Positions 48,725 to 59,835 of a stretch of 64,000 nt of DNA are shown here, piece by piece. Source of the stretch: Gnetum montanum (lineage: Eukaryota; Streptophyta; Gnetopsida; Gnetales; Gnetaceae); NCBI GenBank assembly GCA_015680685.1, contig MNCI01009586.1:21167-85166 (forward strand), read 5' to 3'. The notes below the pieces were generated by a model. It ran no database searches, was not told where the DNA came from, and saw nothing but the letters and a program-made list of their open reading frames with translations. A program made the position numbers and the translations under genes. Within the stretch, counting starts at the first letter, position 1. The number at the start of each line of letters is the position of its first letter.

Positions 48725-48783
48725 GAATGACAAAAAAGATCTCATATAGTCAATCTCCTATAGTTGGGATAAGGCTATGATGA

Positions 48784-48850
48784 TGATGATGATTATGATT
48801 TTTAGGGTCTAACAATTTGATGATGATTATGATTTTTAGGGTCTACTAAT
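48784..48850 (+). repeat. Short tandem duplication (35-bp period)
   Basis: GATGATGATTATGATTTTTA followed by GGGTCTA occurs twice in direct succession with a short ACAATTT or CTAATTT spacer. Confidence 0.7.
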
Positions 48851-50673
48851 TTCTAACTTCACATGTGTTATTGCTCTAACTTTTATTGGCTACCAATCAC
48901 TAATAATTATTTGGCATAGTCGACTTTGAGTTTTCCCTTGGGAGTTGGGGTTCTTAGTTCCAAGTATTATAAGGGTGGTATTGTTACAGACTTTGTTTGA
49001 CAAATCTGCTACTTAGCTGATATTTGTTGTATAATGCATCAGAATCTGCGCATAACTGATTGGGGTCAAATCTATGACTTGTAAAATGCAAGTTAGAAAC
49101 CTTAATTAACAAGTCACAAGCCTTTGCATAATTCATGCGTATTTGAACCTGGTTCATAAGTGTCAAACTAATGACTTGTAAAATACAAAGTTCAAAAGCT
49201 TAATGAGTATTCACACCTCATTGATTTATTCATTTATTTCAAAAGCCCTTTCCAAATTCTAATAACAACTGAGTTTTTAAAGAATCAAAATCGCGAACAT
49301 TGTGGAGTTGACTCAAAAATGAAAGGAGATTGTTATTCCAGACGGTAATATTCTTTCATTTATTCTTTCCTTTCTTCATATTCTAGCATGGCTACCTTTT
49401 GTACGTAGACTTGGACTTGGACTTAATTATCATAAGAGTAATATTTCCTTTTCTACCGTAGTGTATTTTTTCTATGTAAGAAATAAAAGCAAAGCATATA
49501 TAGAATACGATACATGAATTTATACATGATATCATGCATTCTATATATCGTATTTTTATTTGTTTCTATGGCCTGAACTTCACTTTTGGTGCGGGGGCTG
49601 CTGCTGTTCCGACTGAGCTACCCAGCAGCAGGCTTAATGTAGATGCATTGCCCTCGTTTCTATTTTCCGCGATCAATCAATTGATCTTTCCGTTTTACAT
49701 TATTAAAAGTTGTCATGAACCTTTTCTGGCTTCTTTCTTCTATTGTATTATGATTATGATTAATTGCAGCAAGGCTCTTGCTATGCCTTTGGCTATGCTG
49801 CTTAATGCACATGGCTCTGAATAGTCAATTTTAAAGCAAAATTTAATATTTCTTGAATCACAGATTCATACCTTGGAAACCTTTTAATTTTTATGCTAAC
49901 TGACTGAAAGTTCCGTTAAGCTTTCACTTGTTTGTGAATATAATAAATAGGGTGATTTTCGAATGGGAAGACCATAACTTTAGAGTGATTATAGCATGTT
50001 TACAGCAATTTGATTGTCGTAATTGAATTTTTTTTTTGCTCGGCAACTATGTCAGAACTGCACACAACTTCATTCCTTTTCAGAACATTATGAGCTAGGT
50101 TGATTTTATAATTTCTGAAAACCCTAGTTTTTGTTTGTCTTTGCCAGCTTGTAATCATACTTATTGTTACAAAGTTGTTATTCTAATCTATGCATTATTT
50201 AGATTGTGTTGCTTGTCCACTTGACAGCTTGCGTAAGCAGGGTTTCCCAAAGACTTAGTTTGCCTGGCTTGTAAAATCTGAGAGAGATAGGCAGATGATA
50301 AAGTTTATGGTTCAATGGTGTGTTTGTGCTAGCAATACGTTTGGTGTATTGTTTTCAAGCATTGGACGTCTGTTTGTTGCAGGCATTGCTAACTATTTTT
50401 CTTTAAAATTCTTCTTACAAGATGAGCAAGGAATTTTCCTTCATTTTCTGTAGCTTTCGTCATTGTAAAGAATAAATTTGTTCTTATCTTTATAGATATA
50501 TATTGGAAAGACAAGTTGTCAGTATTTGCATACAGGTTTTGTGCAAGCTAGTATTATACAGTTTTGTTAGCGTTGTTTTGTTTCAATGATTCAGCTTCGA
50601 CTACCAAATTTGAAGGCTACAAACTGGGTCATTCTCCCTGAATGACTTACTCATGCATTATGTTTTCTTGCAG
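48851..50673 (+). other. Upstream region of the EPL1-like gene
   Basis: Low-repeat sequence without a recognisable coding exon. A TATATA string at about 49495-49502 followed by the locally GC-richer segment 49585-49680 could be the promoter and first untranslated exon. A GTAAGC donor-like site lies at about 50232. A good 3' splice site (TTTTCTTGCAG) ends at 50673, just before the exon with the start codon, so a 5' UTR intron is likely. The transcription start is not determined. Confidence 0.35.
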
Positions 50674-50731
50674 GCACTTGCTATTTTAGGAATTTAAATA
50701 AATTTTCACTGAATTTCAAGTTGGAAAGGAC

Positions 50732-50875
50732 ATGAGTCGGCCAGTTAGACCCCGTCCAGTTGATATTTTCAAGAAGCTTCCAATTATACGATCAAGCAAA
50801 GATCTTGAAGATGAGGAAATAACAGGAACTCGAGCCTCTCAATCAGCACGTTTGAATTTGGAAATAGAAAATGAG
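50732..50875 (+). CDS. EPL1: EPL1 coding exon 1
   Basis: 48 codons from the ATG to GAG|GTGGTG. A second possible donor three bases later (GTG|GTGACT) would add one Val, and the family (NEV) slightly favours it. Both keep phase 0. The untranslated part of this exon starts at 50674. Confidence 0.85.
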
Positions 50876-52251
50876 GTGGTGACTGAATTGTATATACTTA
50901 TGGGTTTGATGCAAGTAATTTTGGATAGATTCTTTGTTTCTTAAGTAAAAGATTCAGACTATTGAGAGCTGAAGCAAGAATTTGTTTGCACATTTTTTCT
51001 GTTATACAAGAAAACCTGGCTAATCTTTCTATTACACAATTTGATCAGGTTTTAGGTTCAGTTTCTTTTCATGCTTTTTTGAAATATATTTTTTTTAAAA
51101 ATTGATTATGACTAAGTCAGGTTCAATACTTTCTCTCCATATTTTTTTTCTGCAGAAATTAATGATATTTTTGTGATCTTTAGTAGCAAAAAATTTTAAG
51201 CCATAGTTCATGTTCTAGCAGAGCTTTTCCTCAAGAAGCAAGGTCATAAAGTATGATGGAAAAGAGTTCAATAATTAAGACATTGAAAACACAAATTCAA
51301 AGCATCAAAATCAAGTGAACACAGCTATTCATGTCACTTATTGGTGCAACTTTCCATTCCAGGTTCATGACCTATGATTAGTTGCATTGCCTTAAGAACC
51401 TTGAAAGGGCATCATATGACCTTTCTATGTCCATGAAGGGGAATGTGTTTTTAAAATTTAATATTAACTTGAATTAAGAAGTTGAATTGAAAATTCATCA
51501 ATATGCAGGGTTTTTTTTTTAAGAATGTGCATTTTGTTAGATAATTATAATGTTTATCAGATTTCTTTCTGAATTATTTATGTCAATAATAATGTTTTAT
51601 ACGTCCATGAAGGGGAATGTGTTTTTAAAATTTAATTTCAACTTGAAGTATGAAGTTGAATTGAAAAGTCATCAATATGCAGGCAGGGTTTTTTTTTTTT
51701 TTTTCAGAATCTGCATTTTGTTAGATAATTATACTGTTCATCAGATTTCTTTCTGAATTATGTGTCAATAATAATATTTTATATGTTATGAATTTGAGCT
51801 TCTAGATCAATTGATTTACGGCAATATATTACTATATCAAGCAATGAAAATATGGTTTTAAATTGTTGTTGGACATGATTTTGCAGTCAAATTCAACTGC
51901 TGCAAAAAAGAATAGCAATGAAATTCCTACTCCACAGTTTGTTGTTGTGGATTCATATGAAAGGGATTATGGAAGGACATTTAATCAGCCATCATCTTAC
52001 GTGCGTGCAAAGGGTACTGTCTCATACTTCCTTTTTGTTTTAAATATGTTGCCTTTATGTTTGAAATTGAAAATCCTGCCAGAAATTAAAGTGCATTTTT
52101 GTGCCAAACCACATTTGCATGGCTTATCAGTTAGGACAGAGAACTCGGATTATGTTGAATATGATTTGGATGACGAAGATGAGGACTGGCTTCAAGACTT
52201 TGACAAGGAGAAGACGCACCTTACACCAGAATTGTACGATGAAATAACATT
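50732..52251 (+). CDS. EPL1: Enhancer of polycomb-like protein (EPL1), first three coding exons, partial
   Basis: Nuclear scaffold subunit of the NuA4-type histone H4/H2A acetyltransferase complex. In the EPL1 family the N-terminal EPcA region binds the catalytic MYST acetyltransferase and the nucleosome. Exons: 50732-50875 (or 50878), 51887-52013, 52131-52251. The spliced reading frame stays open for about 130 codons. Motifs: RPRPVDIFKKLPIIRSSKDL at residues 6-25; EIPTPQFVVVDSYERDYGRT in exon 2; VEYDLDDEDEDWLQDFDKEK in exon 3. All match plant EPL proteins. Exon 3 ends in phase 2 before GTAACT; the expected next residues (FKLE-like) are not found in the remaining 11.7 kb, so the next exon lies beyond the window or is missed. 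The start ATG follows a 3' splice site by 58 bp. Confidence 0.9.
51429..51784 (+). repeat. Tandem duplication inside EPL1 intron 1
   Basis: Copies at 51429-51602 and 51603-51784 start GTCCATGAAGGGGAATGTG and share CATCAATATGCAGG followed by a T-tract, then AGATTTCTTTCTGAATTA. The second copy has a longer T-tract and a duplicated CAGG. Each copy carries an AG acceptor-like site. Confidence 0.85.
51887..52013 (+). CDS. EPL1: EPL1 coding exon 2
   Basis: Bounded by GATTTTGCAG|TC and AAAGG|GTACTG. 127 bp, entering in phase 0 and leaving in phase 1. Contains the most conserved stretch of the family, IPTPQFVVVDSYERDYGRTF. Confidence 0.9.
52131..52251 (+). CDS. EPL1: EPL1 coding exon 3
   Basis: Bounded by CTTATCAG|TTAGG and ACATT|GTAACT. 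The acceptor at 52128-52130 is chosen because the next AG (52133-52134) would break the frame. Intron 2 is only 117 bp. The exon encodes the acidic DLDDEDEDWLQDF motif. Confidence 0.85.
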
Positions 52252-52488
52252 GTAACTTGATCCATTACATACTATTTTAGAGTATCTGTTTCCTATGGTG
52301 AAGGTCTCAAAGCATTTTAATATGCATTACTCTTGTAAAATATCTATGAAATAATGTTGTTTAAGTTAAAAAAAAGAAAAAAGAAAAAACAAGAAACAAC
52401 ACATCAGGATTTATGTGGAAAACCCTGATGGGAAAAACCCCAAGGGAGAGCACTACAGTCTCTTATATTAAAGTAAATTAGGACAAAC
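52252..52488 (+). other. Start of EPL1 intron 3
   Basis: Donor GTAACTTGATCC, then A-rich sequence (52365-52400) and a GGATTTATGTGGAAAACCC block of the kind seen in dispersed plant repeats. No exon is seen. Confidence 0.5.
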
Positions 52489-53454
52489 TGTTAGAAATAT
52501 GAGGTTCTTAGGAAGAGGACAACTAAGTCCAACCAATTGAATGTCAATAACTAGCATAAACATGCTAATCGTGATAGTGAAAGTTTATAGAAATAATAGT
52601 TGTAACTAACCAAAAAGAATAGATCACATACTAGCCTACAAATAGTGGTACAAGTATATACATAATAGTGTGACCATAACAGATCACGAAATAACATACA
52701 AGTGTCATGGCCTTATCTAACCATGTACTTAGATGGAGTCAGACTATTTAATGTAATAAGATAGAGTGTGAAAACAGAAATATGAGAATGGAAATCTTGA
52801 TATATATAAGATAAAGACAAGAATGAAGACCACTGTCAACAACCATAGATACTAGAGTCAATAGTTATGGTTTATAAATAGTGTTACGCAGGGACGTGTC
52901 CCCACAGAAAATTTCACATTTAGGATGTCTTGGGGATGGAGACGCATCCCAAAACATCCCGGGACATAGGTAGGACGTGGTGCAGATTACAATATTTCAC
53001 AATACATTTTATGCCCTACTTACACCTATTTTCTTTTTTGCAAAATGTTTTGAAAATATTTGGTAGTCAAAATTGCTGTAAAAACCTCCGAAATATCTCA
53101 CAAATCACAATCTGCAACAAGTTTATCCATAATCAGCAGTGCTTCTAAACATAATCCAATCTAAATAAAGCTATTACTCATCACGTCCTAGTTGCATCCC
53201 TGTAGTGTCCAAAAACCCATCCTGTTCCCAAATGCATTTGGGGAATTGTCCCTATGTCTCCATGTCCTTGCGTCTCAGGGACCTGTGAAACACTGTTTAT
53301 AAACCATACCATGAAGTCTCTTTAGTTAACAGTCATATCTCTTTTTAATCAATCATTTAACAACCTGATTAGTCTCTTTATGTAAACCATCATAGTTGTA
53401 CATCTTGATATGTTTAACACATGTTGAGGTTGAAATTAACCCAAATCTTTAACA
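52489..53454 (-). repeat. 3' LTR of element F, interrupted by a MITE
   Basis: 966 bp including the 417-bp MITE and its 8-bp duplication. Otherwise colinear with 57611-58231, except that it lacks about 75 bp present at about 58027-58100 of the other copy. Confidence 0.85.
52879..53295. mobile_element. hAT-type MITE inserted in the LTR of element F
   Basis: Terminal inverted repeats: TAGTGTTACGCAGGGAC at the left and, reverse-complemented, CAGTGTTTCACAGGTCCC at the right. TTTATAAA is duplicated at 52871-52878 and 53296-53303. The other LTR of the same element has a single TCCATATA at the corresponding place and no insertion, a natural empty site. The 8-bp duplication and CAGTGTT-like ends indicate the hAT superfamily. 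No transposase. Confidence 0.85.
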
Positions 53455-53470
53455 CTTCCCCTCAAACTCA
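53455..53470 (-). other. Polypurine tract of element F
   Basis: AGTTTGAGGGGAAG on the - strand abuts the 3' LTR start TGTTAAAG. Confidence 0.8.
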
Positions 53471-53894
53471 ATGAAGCAAAACTTTTATCAATGCCTCAAC
53501 TTAATTTAATTTCTTATGTGGTTCATAACCTGCTTTCATCGAACCATATAGAAAACAAACTTTAGGAGGGATCTAATTATTAAACTTCTTCCCCTTAAAC
53601 ATACATTAATGTTTGGAGAAGTTATAAGAACATAAAACAATTGTGATAAAATGATTGCTAGCAAGGATTCTCATCTAATTTTCCATTTCAGTTGTGGCAG
53701 CCATGACTTATTAAATATATTCTTTTCTTCAAACTAGTGAAGGCATTTTCCTTAAAAATCAACTTGTTATTTGATGGTTTAGTGCTCTTCATCTTTTCGT
53801 TTGTTGGTTACATCCCCAAAATCTTAATGGTTCCTTGAAATGGAGAAAGTAGGAATTTTTATGAGGATATTAGTAACTCAAGAAAACAATAAAA

Positions 53895-55093
53895 AATTTT
53901 GCGCTTTGGGGTGTTGCGAGGTTGCTCACCTCATTAGTGTGTGGCTATTGTTGGTGTTTGTTAGGGTGTATGTATGCAAGGAGAATGTGAGCAGGGAGTC
54001 TTCTTCATTTGTTGGGGGGTGGGAATCACTCATTAGGGTTAGGGTTTTTGTCTTCCTCATCAGGCAAGGTGGAGTAGGTCTTGGCGGATCAAGAGGACTA
54101 GGAGGTCTTGTGGTAGCAACAACAACTGGCAGTGTGGGAGGTTGCCCTTTGGAAGGACTTGGAGGAGGCCTTCGAGGTTACCTTGCGCAAGGTCATTGGA
54201 AAGACTGAGCAGTGTGTGAGGGCCAAAGAGCAGGCCAGGTGTGAGGCTGAAGATCTAGCTAGACAAGAGACTAAGGAAACTAAGAACCAAGTGTGCCTAT
54301 GGGAGGAGGAGTTGAGGTAGGAAGTAGAGAGGGAGGAGTGGTGGCAATGGGACATTTAGGATGCGTTGTTGGAGTAATGCCTTTAGGATGAGATTCAAGC
54401 ATAGTTGCAGAAGGAGAGAGAGGATTAGGAGTAGGTGGGGACTTTTAGGAGGATGAAAAAGCTCCTAGAGGAATAAAATATGAGGAATTGCCTTCATAAG
54501 ACCCTTGCTTCTAATGCTAGGATGTGGTTTAGGGACAATAGATGCCCTTATGTGGTGATGGATATCAACATAGAGACTTTGTGGGACAACCTACGAAAAC
54601 ACATCAAACAAACGTCATGTACCTTCCATTGTAATAAGGTGTGCCACAAAGCAAAGCAGGTGTAGGATCAGTATGAGGAAAGGTACAAGACGTTTTAGTA
54701 GGCCATGGTTTTTATGTCCTCTGAGGAAGAAGGTAAGATTATGAACAAAGTGCATGGGTGGGGGTTGCCCCATTTCATGTGCAAAAGGATGCCAATCCCT
54801 ATGAGTTGTTGGTTTTGTTAGTTCATGAGAGACTTGTCTATTAGGTCTTATGGTTTTTTGATTGTAGGTTTTGAAAGTCATGTGGGCCACACATTGCGCC
54901 CCTTAGTGGTCTTTGTTTTGATAGGGTCAGATATTTTTGTTCCCCTTCTTTGGTTATGGAGGGTCTTTACCCCTAGTTGTGTTTGTTCGTTGTACGAGGG
55001 GTTCCTCTCCCTTGTATGGTTCTTGCTTGTAAATTTTTCATGTAATATAATTTGCTCGATTGTTTTTCAAAAAAAAAAAAAGAATAAAAAGAA
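53895..55093 (+). mobile_element. Poly(A) retroposon with 15-bp target-site duplication
   Basis: Flanked by exact copies of AAGAAAACAATAAAA (53880-53894 and 55094-55108), with an A-rich tail from about 55067. These are the marks of LINE-machinery insertion. Direct translation gives a charged, coiled-coil-like stretch (54132-54320; TLRKVIGKTEQCVRAKEQAR), then MRNCLHKTLASNARMWFRDN, all broken by stops. The 3' part is GT-rich, like a 3' UTR. It could be a processed pseudogene or a non-autonomous LINE; I do not recognise the source gene. Confidence 0.8.
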
Positions 55094-55289
55094 AAGAAAA
55101 CAATAAAAGATACTTACTAAAGACTCATTATGATATGAAGCCATAGATCTTCCTAAACCATTATAGACATAAGTTGTTGGTGGTCAAGCACGTTTAAAGT
55201 TTATTATGTGGAGCTTAGGATCATCCATCTATGGTAATCTCTTCCATGGTCTAAGAAGGAGCATGAGACCCTTCACTAGTTACAATTAT

Positions 55290-57130
55290 AGAAGGTCAAA
55301 GTGCAAAAGATGATGAGATTGAAGGAGAAAAGGCAAGAGTTAAAGATTTTATCTTAACCATTGTTACTTGAGATAGCACAATTCTATCCATAGTCAATGG
55401 AGCATCTGGAATGGCCACCTTATTTGTAGTTAATGCCTTGAGTAGCTTATTGATATAGTTAGCAACTTTCATCATATTCGACAATTATTTGGATCGTTGA
55501 AGTAGCTAATGAGCTCTTTTTTTGGCTTCTAGTGATTGTTTGGATTGTGGGTTTTTTAGTAGACAAAGCCCTTTCTTTATCGGTAGATACAGATGCCAAT
55601 TTTGCTTGTAATTCTTCCACTTGGTGGTCCTTTGCCAACTTCAACTGTATGTTGTCAACCACATCGGTTCGAAGGTCTATTGCTTTGTTGAGCAGCAATA
55701 GCTCCTTTTTGGTTTGCTTTCCTTTATCTAATAATTCAACACTTCTCCTTTTGTACTCATTACATTGTTTTGAATCGAGCTAACAAACAACCCTTGTAGT
55801 TCTAGGTCTTTTAACTTTTTATTTATTTCATCAACCTTTTCTAGTACATCATGATGGGTTGATTGAGGCTTTGACAGGTCCTGATTTGCCTTCATACTTT
55901 TCATGTAACATGCAATAACATAATAATACAAGGTCATATAATGGAGAAGTGAAAATTGATTTTTATGCTAATTGTTGAAGATCAATTGTCACCTTCTCCT
56001 GGACCTTGAAATCAAACTGCTTGTTACTGCACTCAAACAATGCTCTTCTAGTTGGAGAAGTTATAGATTTATTCATTTGGAATATCCTTCTTAATTTTTG
56101 AGTTAAAAACTCAATTGTTGCTTCATATTCTAGAAACTTATTCCCAAGGGTATGCTGGTGCATGATCAAATCCATTATGTTGCTCTTCAATAATAGTCCC
56201 TCAGGATCTAAATATATCTTTTCTGAAATTATCATCGTCCTAATTACCACTTTTTCTTCTTCAACCATGCCCAAGTTTTCCAGGCCCACAACCATGGTAG
56301 TATATAAATTACTGATGGTTTGAACATTCTTGGATTTAACAGACGAGATGATTGTAGACAACTCAACATGAAATGATGAATATATACAAGGAAAAATAGT
56401 ATGAATATGAAAAATACAACTTATTGGGAGAAGTATTATGATCAGATTTGCTACTTTGTTTCATTCTTTAGATCTTTAAACCAGTCAATCTTGGTGCCCA
56501 ACCGTACTTGAGAATGCAGGAAACTGAGTGCTCTCCAAAAAGTATCAACCTTTTTTTCCTGTGCAATAATATGGATGGAGATAATTCCGGCTAGACTTCC
56601 CTATTGTTCTAAGTGATAAAAAATTGGAAACTGCCCATGTATAGATTTATCGGCTTTGCTAAAATTGGCTATGTCCTTGAACATATAGAGGAGGTTTGTA
56701 TGATTGATACCAATTACCTTGCTTTGACCAACACCTGCTATGGTTCTAAGACAAAAATGGAAATACTTGAAAGACAACTTTAAACATCTATAACATGCAT
56801 TGTATTGATATAGAAACCATCCATGACAATATGTACTTATTGCAAACATAACTGCCTCAGAATTAACCATGGGTTGATGGAATGTTGCAAATGATAATAC
56901 CCTTGAGGCAACAAATTTGCTTTAGTTTTGATGAACTAGTTGTTTTGCATTAGCCGGATTGAAGTTATGCAAAACTACTTCGACATCTTGTGTGTTGTAG
57001 AGCTTAACTTCCTTTTCACCCAATTTGGTATCCAAAGGCCGTGGCAAACACCACCAGTAGATTATAGAGCGGACTTGCGTCAGTAGTAGGACCAACAATC
57101 TGTAGATGCTTTGATGAGGAGCTGTCACTA
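55290..57130 (-). pseudogene. Unidentified coding region inside element F
   Basis: On the - strand, blocks at 57128-56922, 56870-56601, 56361-55963, 55937-55728, 55698-55459 and 55484-55296 are open in succession with only a few stops or frameshifts between them, suggesting a former protein of roughly 600 residues. The N-terminal half has aromatic-rich segments (AISTYCHGWFLYQYNACYRC, ANFSKADKSIHGQFPIFYHL). The C-terminal half looks coiled-coil (VDEINKKLKDLELQ, KDHQVEELQAKLASVSTDKE). No RT, integrase, protease or capsid motif is visible. It may be a captured host gene or an unknown element protein. Confidence 0.45.
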
Positions 57131-57600
57131 TTTAGAATGATGTTCTTTTGTTTCGATACCAGTTAACTAATTTAAACAAACAAAGAAGTTTGATGACTAA
57201 CTAACGTGACACATTATCAAATATGGGGCAAATACAAATAAAGTAACATATAATTCCAAGTTGTAGGAGGATTTTTCTGATTACAGATTAGGGACAAAAG
57301 GTGCGAGTGATAGCTAAATAAGAATGAGATAACCAAATTAACCTGCAATCATCAAACAATTATAGTAGCAAAAAATCTAAGCGCAAATGAATTACTTCAA
57401 TCTTCACAAAACTACAAATAAGCCAAGTTTGCAGGCTCTAAATTCATATTGTAGTTGTGCCCTAAAACATGAAATATGTTGCGCTATAAATAAAATTTTG
57501 AATTGCATGATGTAATAAATGCTGCCAGCAACCCACAGTTGTAGGCTTTTATGTTTCACAGCTATAGTCCATGAGGGTGTAATGGTTAAACTAATTTAGT

Positions 57601-57610
57601 TCTGATACCA
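57601..57610 (-). other. Primer-binding site of element F
   Basis: TGGTATCAGA on the - strand immediately after the 5' LTR, complementary to the 3' end of initiator tRNA-Met, as in most Ty1/copia and many non-autonomous LTR elements. Confidence 0.85.
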
Positions 57611-58231
57611 TGTTAAGAACTTGAGGTTCTTAGGAGTAGGATAACTAAGTTCAACTAATAAAATATCAATAAGTAGCATAAACATGCCAACCATGGTGGT
57701 GAAAGTTTTCTAGAAATAATGGTTTTAACTAACCAGAAAGAATAGAGCACATACTAGCCTACGGACATTAGTACAAGTATATACATGACATTGTGACCAC
57801 AACGGATTAGGAAATAATATAAAAGTGTCATGACATTCTCCAACTATGTACTTAAACAACGGTGGTTATGGAGTCAGACTATTAATGTGATAAGACAGAG
57901 TGTGAAAACAGAAATACAAAGATAGAAGTCTCGATCTATATATGATAAAGACAAGAACAAAGACCACAATGAACAACTGTAGACATTGGAGTCAACGGTT
58001 ATGGTCCATATACCACACCACGAAGTGTGTATGTTGTACATTTAAAATTGTCACAGTGACTTCTCTTTTCAATGTACAAACAAGAAAGGGATATGTCTTT
58101 AGTTAATAGTTATATCCTTTTTTAACCAAGCACTTAACAACTTGATTAGTCTCTTAATGTAAACTGTTATGGTTGTACATCTTGATATGTCTAATGCACG
58201 TTGAGGATGATATTAACCCAAATCCTTAACA
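57611..58231 (-). repeat. 5' LTR of element F
   Basis: A 621-bp LTR without the MITE that interrupts its partner. It starts (on the - strand) TGTTAAGGATTTGGG and ends TTCTTAACA. Confidence 0.85.
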
Positions 58232-59368
58232 GAAACTAATTTCCAAGTGCAATAGGCACCCAAGCCCAGCAAGCACACTACACATTCACATAATATTCTT
58301 TCATATATCTGTAGATTCTCTTATATCTCCTCTCCACTTAAGCTTACAGCTGTTTTATTAATTTTTTTTTTTTTTTAAATACAAAGTCTATATTCTATTT
58401 TTCAGTTAGTTTGCTAGCCATAGCTACCTAGTGATGAGCTGGTGATGCGTTTAAGGAAATTGCTTGTCTATTCTGAATTATTTAAACTTTCATGCTTTTC
58501 TTGAATTCTTCTTGAAGCTTTTAATACTCCAATAGATCATCATTTTATACCACGTAATAGTTTGGATATGGAATGTTAGATTCTGATGTGTTGCTGAAAT
58601 TTGCAGCATATTGTTAGTGAGGCATAACTTGGTTAGAACATATGGTTTATGGTCTTCAAGTCACAAGTTCGATTCCAAGATGTATGTTGAGATATATGCC
58701 ACCAATGGTATAGTAAAAATATATGTTCAGGGGCTATGGCATCATGTAGATAGCTGATCATAATAAGTTATCATCAAATCCTTGAAATTTGAATTAGTGA
58801 AATTGTTGAGGGGACTGCTTCTGAGAGTGTGTATTTGTGCATGTATGCATGTGTGTATATGTTGGTTTATGGTAGAAAGATTTTATGTTCTTACAACATG
58901 AAACTGTGGTAGTCTTAAATTTTTATAGATTCAGCTTGGGTGGTGGGAAACATAGTTTAAGAATGCAGACTGGAATTGTGACTCAGATGATTCTAGATCA
59001 TGATCTAAAAATTATTTTGAATCAGTGTGGAATTGTAATTAAGAGTGGATCACAACCCATGTAAAAGAGCATGATCTAGAAATAATGATTTTTAATTACT
59101 ATTAAATCTATGATGTCATACCATAGAAAAATAAAAATCTAGGTCTGTGGTGCAATGATGGTGCAAATGGAACATGTATTGGCCACTGTTGCCATTATTT
59201 AATGTGCTCTCTGATAACAAATACTTAAATGTTTTTAAAGAGGAAAGTAGCACACGATTCCAAGTAGAGGTTTTGGCAGGGTGGGGCATTGCAAGTGAAT
59301 GTAGCAATGACCAGATTTTCTAACAAATGATCACATTTGGAATGACATTTTCAAAAGTGGGATCTTGT
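58232..59368. other. EPL1 intron 3 sequence between insertions
   Basis: No exon of the EPL family seen. A T-rich run lies at about 58363-58376. The stretch contains the tRNA-like SINE head at 58620-58690. The rest is unremarkable AT-rich sequence. Confidence 0.4.
58620..58690 (+). repeat. tRNA-derived SINE head in EPL1 intron 3
   Basis: TAACTTGGTTAG at about 58625-58636 (box A) and AGTTCGATTCC at 58666-58676 (box B) are well-formed pol III promoter boxes with tRNA spacing. There is no proper acceptor or anticodon stem, so it is a SINE or tRNA relic. Stronger than the similar site at 46164. Confidence 0.5.
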
Positions 59369-59835
59369 TGTAACATCCAATTGTAGGAGCAAGAGCTAAC
59401 ACCTGAGGCCCTCAAAATGTCGGCCAAAAATTGCAAGGGTGCATTTTTTAAAACAACAATTAAGCCAATATTGACAATAATCATTTCAACATAAACAGTA
59501 AACTATAAATACACAAAATTATATAATGCAAACAACAACCCAAGGATCTAGCAGAAAGAGAATGCCAATATGATGATTGACATCTCTTGATATACACAAT
59601 GCAACTAAAGTGTAATACAAATGTCAAAACAACTAAGTTTGAAATCACATTCATAACTTTTTCATGCAAATTAGCTCAACCAATTCACCTTAGTAGCCTT
59701 TAGTTATGCACAGCCAAACATAATCAGTCATATGGAGAGTTAAACTACAGGAAGACATTGTGTTCATAAAATAAATAATTTGCAATAGTAGAAAGCTATA
59801 GCAGCCATGTTGCTTTCTTTTTGTAACAGTGATAC
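59369..59835 (-). repeat. LTR fragment related to the solo LTR at 47213
   Basis: On the + strand it starts TGTAACATCC, the reverse of an LTR 3' end. Read on the - strand it is colinear with about 48230-48724, sharing GGTGAATTGGTTGAG, TTAATTTGC/CTAATTTGC, CAACATGG and CTCTTGCTCCT. The 5' portion is not found, so it is truncated. Confidence 0.65.

Larger units (their letters stand above)
52489..58231 (-). mobile_element. Element F: LTR retroelement in EPL1 intron 3 with no recognisable gag-pol
   Basis: LTRs at 52489-53454 and 57611-58231 start TGTTA and end TAACA. On the - strand the 5' LTR is the right one: it is followed directly by a primer-binding site TGGTATCAGA (57601-57610), the standard initiator-Met site, and the polypurine tract TTTGAGGGGAAG precedes the left LTR. 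CAAAC (52484-52488) and GAAAC (58232-58236) form a near-perfect target duplication. The interior lacks RT or integrase, so it is a non-autonomous element. It carries a poly(A) retroposon and an unidentified coding region. Antisense to the host gene. Confidence 0.85.

Noticed and set aside
48981-48988. TTGTTACA as the right end of the LTR that starts at 47213
   Set aside because: No matching target duplication there. The end at 48724 has exact GAATG repeats and aligns with the end of the relative at 59369.
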